Source: a bacterium (lineage in GTDB: Bacteria > Ratteibacteria > UBA8468). From it: a stretch of DNA of 19,332 nucleotides. Positions 18,771 through 19,332 of this stretch are shown in pieces. The translations under genes and the position numbers were made by a program. The notes below the pieces were generated by a model, which was not told the DNA's origin, searched no databases, and saw nothing but the letters and a program-made list of their open reading frames with translations. The DNA is taken from assembly GCA_030672255.1 (NCBI GenBank), contig DAOVGU010000049.1, positions 1 to 19,332 of the forward strand. The letters are read 5' to 3'. Position 1 is the stretch's first letter. Each line of letters begins with the position of its first letter.

Positions 18771-19332
18771 TGAAAGCATTGACATCACGGGAGCGGCTCA
18801 AACGTTGTTTTTTTCATCAGGAGATTGACCGACCCGGGATTTATTTCCGGATGGGGATTCCCACCGGGGATAAAACTTATGACCCATTCCGGAAATTAGT
18901 GGCAGAAAAATGTGACCTAAAATATCATTGGACCGCGAATTCATCAGTCTTGCCTTATGAAATGACAATTACCCAGGAGCCATATTCGGATGATTTCAAG
19001 AAGCAAATAACAACTCTGCCGACGCCTAAGGGAAGCTTAACCCGAGTGTATTTGCTTGGATTAAAAAAGCAACCGGGATTGACGAAAAAATACTTTTTGG
19101 AAACAGAGCAGGATATTGAGAAATATCTTTCTCTACCTCTGCCAACGATTAAAGGAGATGTTTCCCCCTTCCTTAAATTAAACCAGGAAGCAGGGGACCG
19201 GGGCATTGTCGATGTATCTTTAGGGCTTAATCCGGCAGGAGTGGTTGTGGATTTATTTGGCTCGGAGCTGTTTGCTATGTTAAGCGTTGAGAACCGCGAT
19301 ATTCTCCATCAATTGATGGAGAGAGAGATGCA
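18770..19332 (+). CDS. Uroporphyrinogen decarboxylase-like / MtaA-type methyltransferase family protein, partial
   Basis: The first 187 codons of a gene that leaves the window at the right. The start MKALTSRERLKRCFFHQEID-RPGIYFRMG is typical of the UroD superfamily branch that includes methylcobamide:coenzyme M methyltransferases and related corrinoid-dependent enzymes, rather than of heme-pathway HemE. Later stretches GIVDVSLGLNPAGVVVDLFG and ELFAMLSVENRDILHQLMER fit the barrel core of this group. The metal-binding His-x-Cys motif, near the C-terminus, is outside the window. GAGGGAGGAT at the end of valS gives it a ribosome site, and its ATG overlaps the valS stop (TAATG), so it is cotranscribed with valS by position though unrelated in pathway. 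Confidence 0.75.
   Translation, partial: MKALTSRERLKRCFFHQEIDRPGIYFRMGIPTGDKTYDPFRKLVAEKCDLKYHWTANSSVLPYEMTITQEPYSDDFKKQITTLPTPKGSLTRVYLLGLKKQPGLTKKYFLETEQDIEKYLSLPLPTIKGDVSPFLKLNQEAGDRGIVDVSLGLNPAGVVVDLFGSELFAMLSVENRDILHQLMEREM

Overview
The window looks like a chromosomal piece of an uncultivated, probably anaerobic, Gram-negative-type bacterium. Core genes (lipA, yajC, valS) are clearly bacterial. A LolA-like periplasmic protein hints at an outer membrane, and a UroD/MtaA-type protein at the right edge hints at corrinoid C1 metabolism. I cannot name the phylum from this alone. Moderate-GC core genes alternate with a visibly AT-richer accessory stretch at about 10.8-15.9 kb. Small palindromic repeats of at least four families are scattered throughout, both between and inside genes.

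Layout: (1) 1-546 is gene debris: an orphan open frame on the minus strand, a UDP-glucose-4-epimerase-type pseudogene with a large internal deletion, and copy 1 of a roughly 70-bp element enclosed by complementary arms. (2) 547-1368 (minus) is a PstC-like ABC permease, divergent from lipA. (3) 1443-4941 (plus) holds lipA (with an in-frame 130-bp palindromic-repeat insert), an AlaC/DapL-type aminotransferase, a REPIN-like nest of palindromes, and an AspC-type aminotransferase. (4) 4938-6533 has a good promoter, yajC, a stand-alone LarC C-terminal domain, and a broken AEC-type carrier gene containing another palindromic repeat. (5) 6537-9377 has a sugar isomerase/epimerase-like TIM-barrel gene between two copies of an inverted-repeat element, an Asp-box (BNR) secreted protein, and a LolA-like protein. 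(6) 9379-12491 has a large unknown membrane protein, a ClpP-fold SDH-type serine protease, a small possible antitoxin, and a VapC-like PIN toxin. (7) 12492-15896 is a chain of small modules separated by same-direction degenerate repeats of the type AAAATAGGGACA...CCATTTT: a collapsed darT-darG remnant plus a small Cys-containing protein, an AbiEi-like regulator with a nucleotidyltransferase (type IV toxin-antitoxin-like) and its own promoter/operator, a YgjP-like metallopeptidase, and decayed fragments. (8) 15897-18770 is valS with three in-frame palindromic-repeat inserts, followed by the start of a UroD-like gene running off the window.

The two most unusual themes are: (a) one family of GC-rich 21-nt hairpin repeats that has entered coding sequences in frame four times (once in lipA, three times in valS), apparently tolerated as extra Pro/Gly/Glu/Lys-rich loops; and (b) the accessory tract, where toxin-antitoxin or defence-like modules are laid end to end with a shared repeat at each joint, like a repeat-bounded cassette array that is being gained and eroded. 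A third is the ~70-bp element, present in three copies, whose flanking arms and internal hairpin change in step, so that pairing is kept while the sequence is not.
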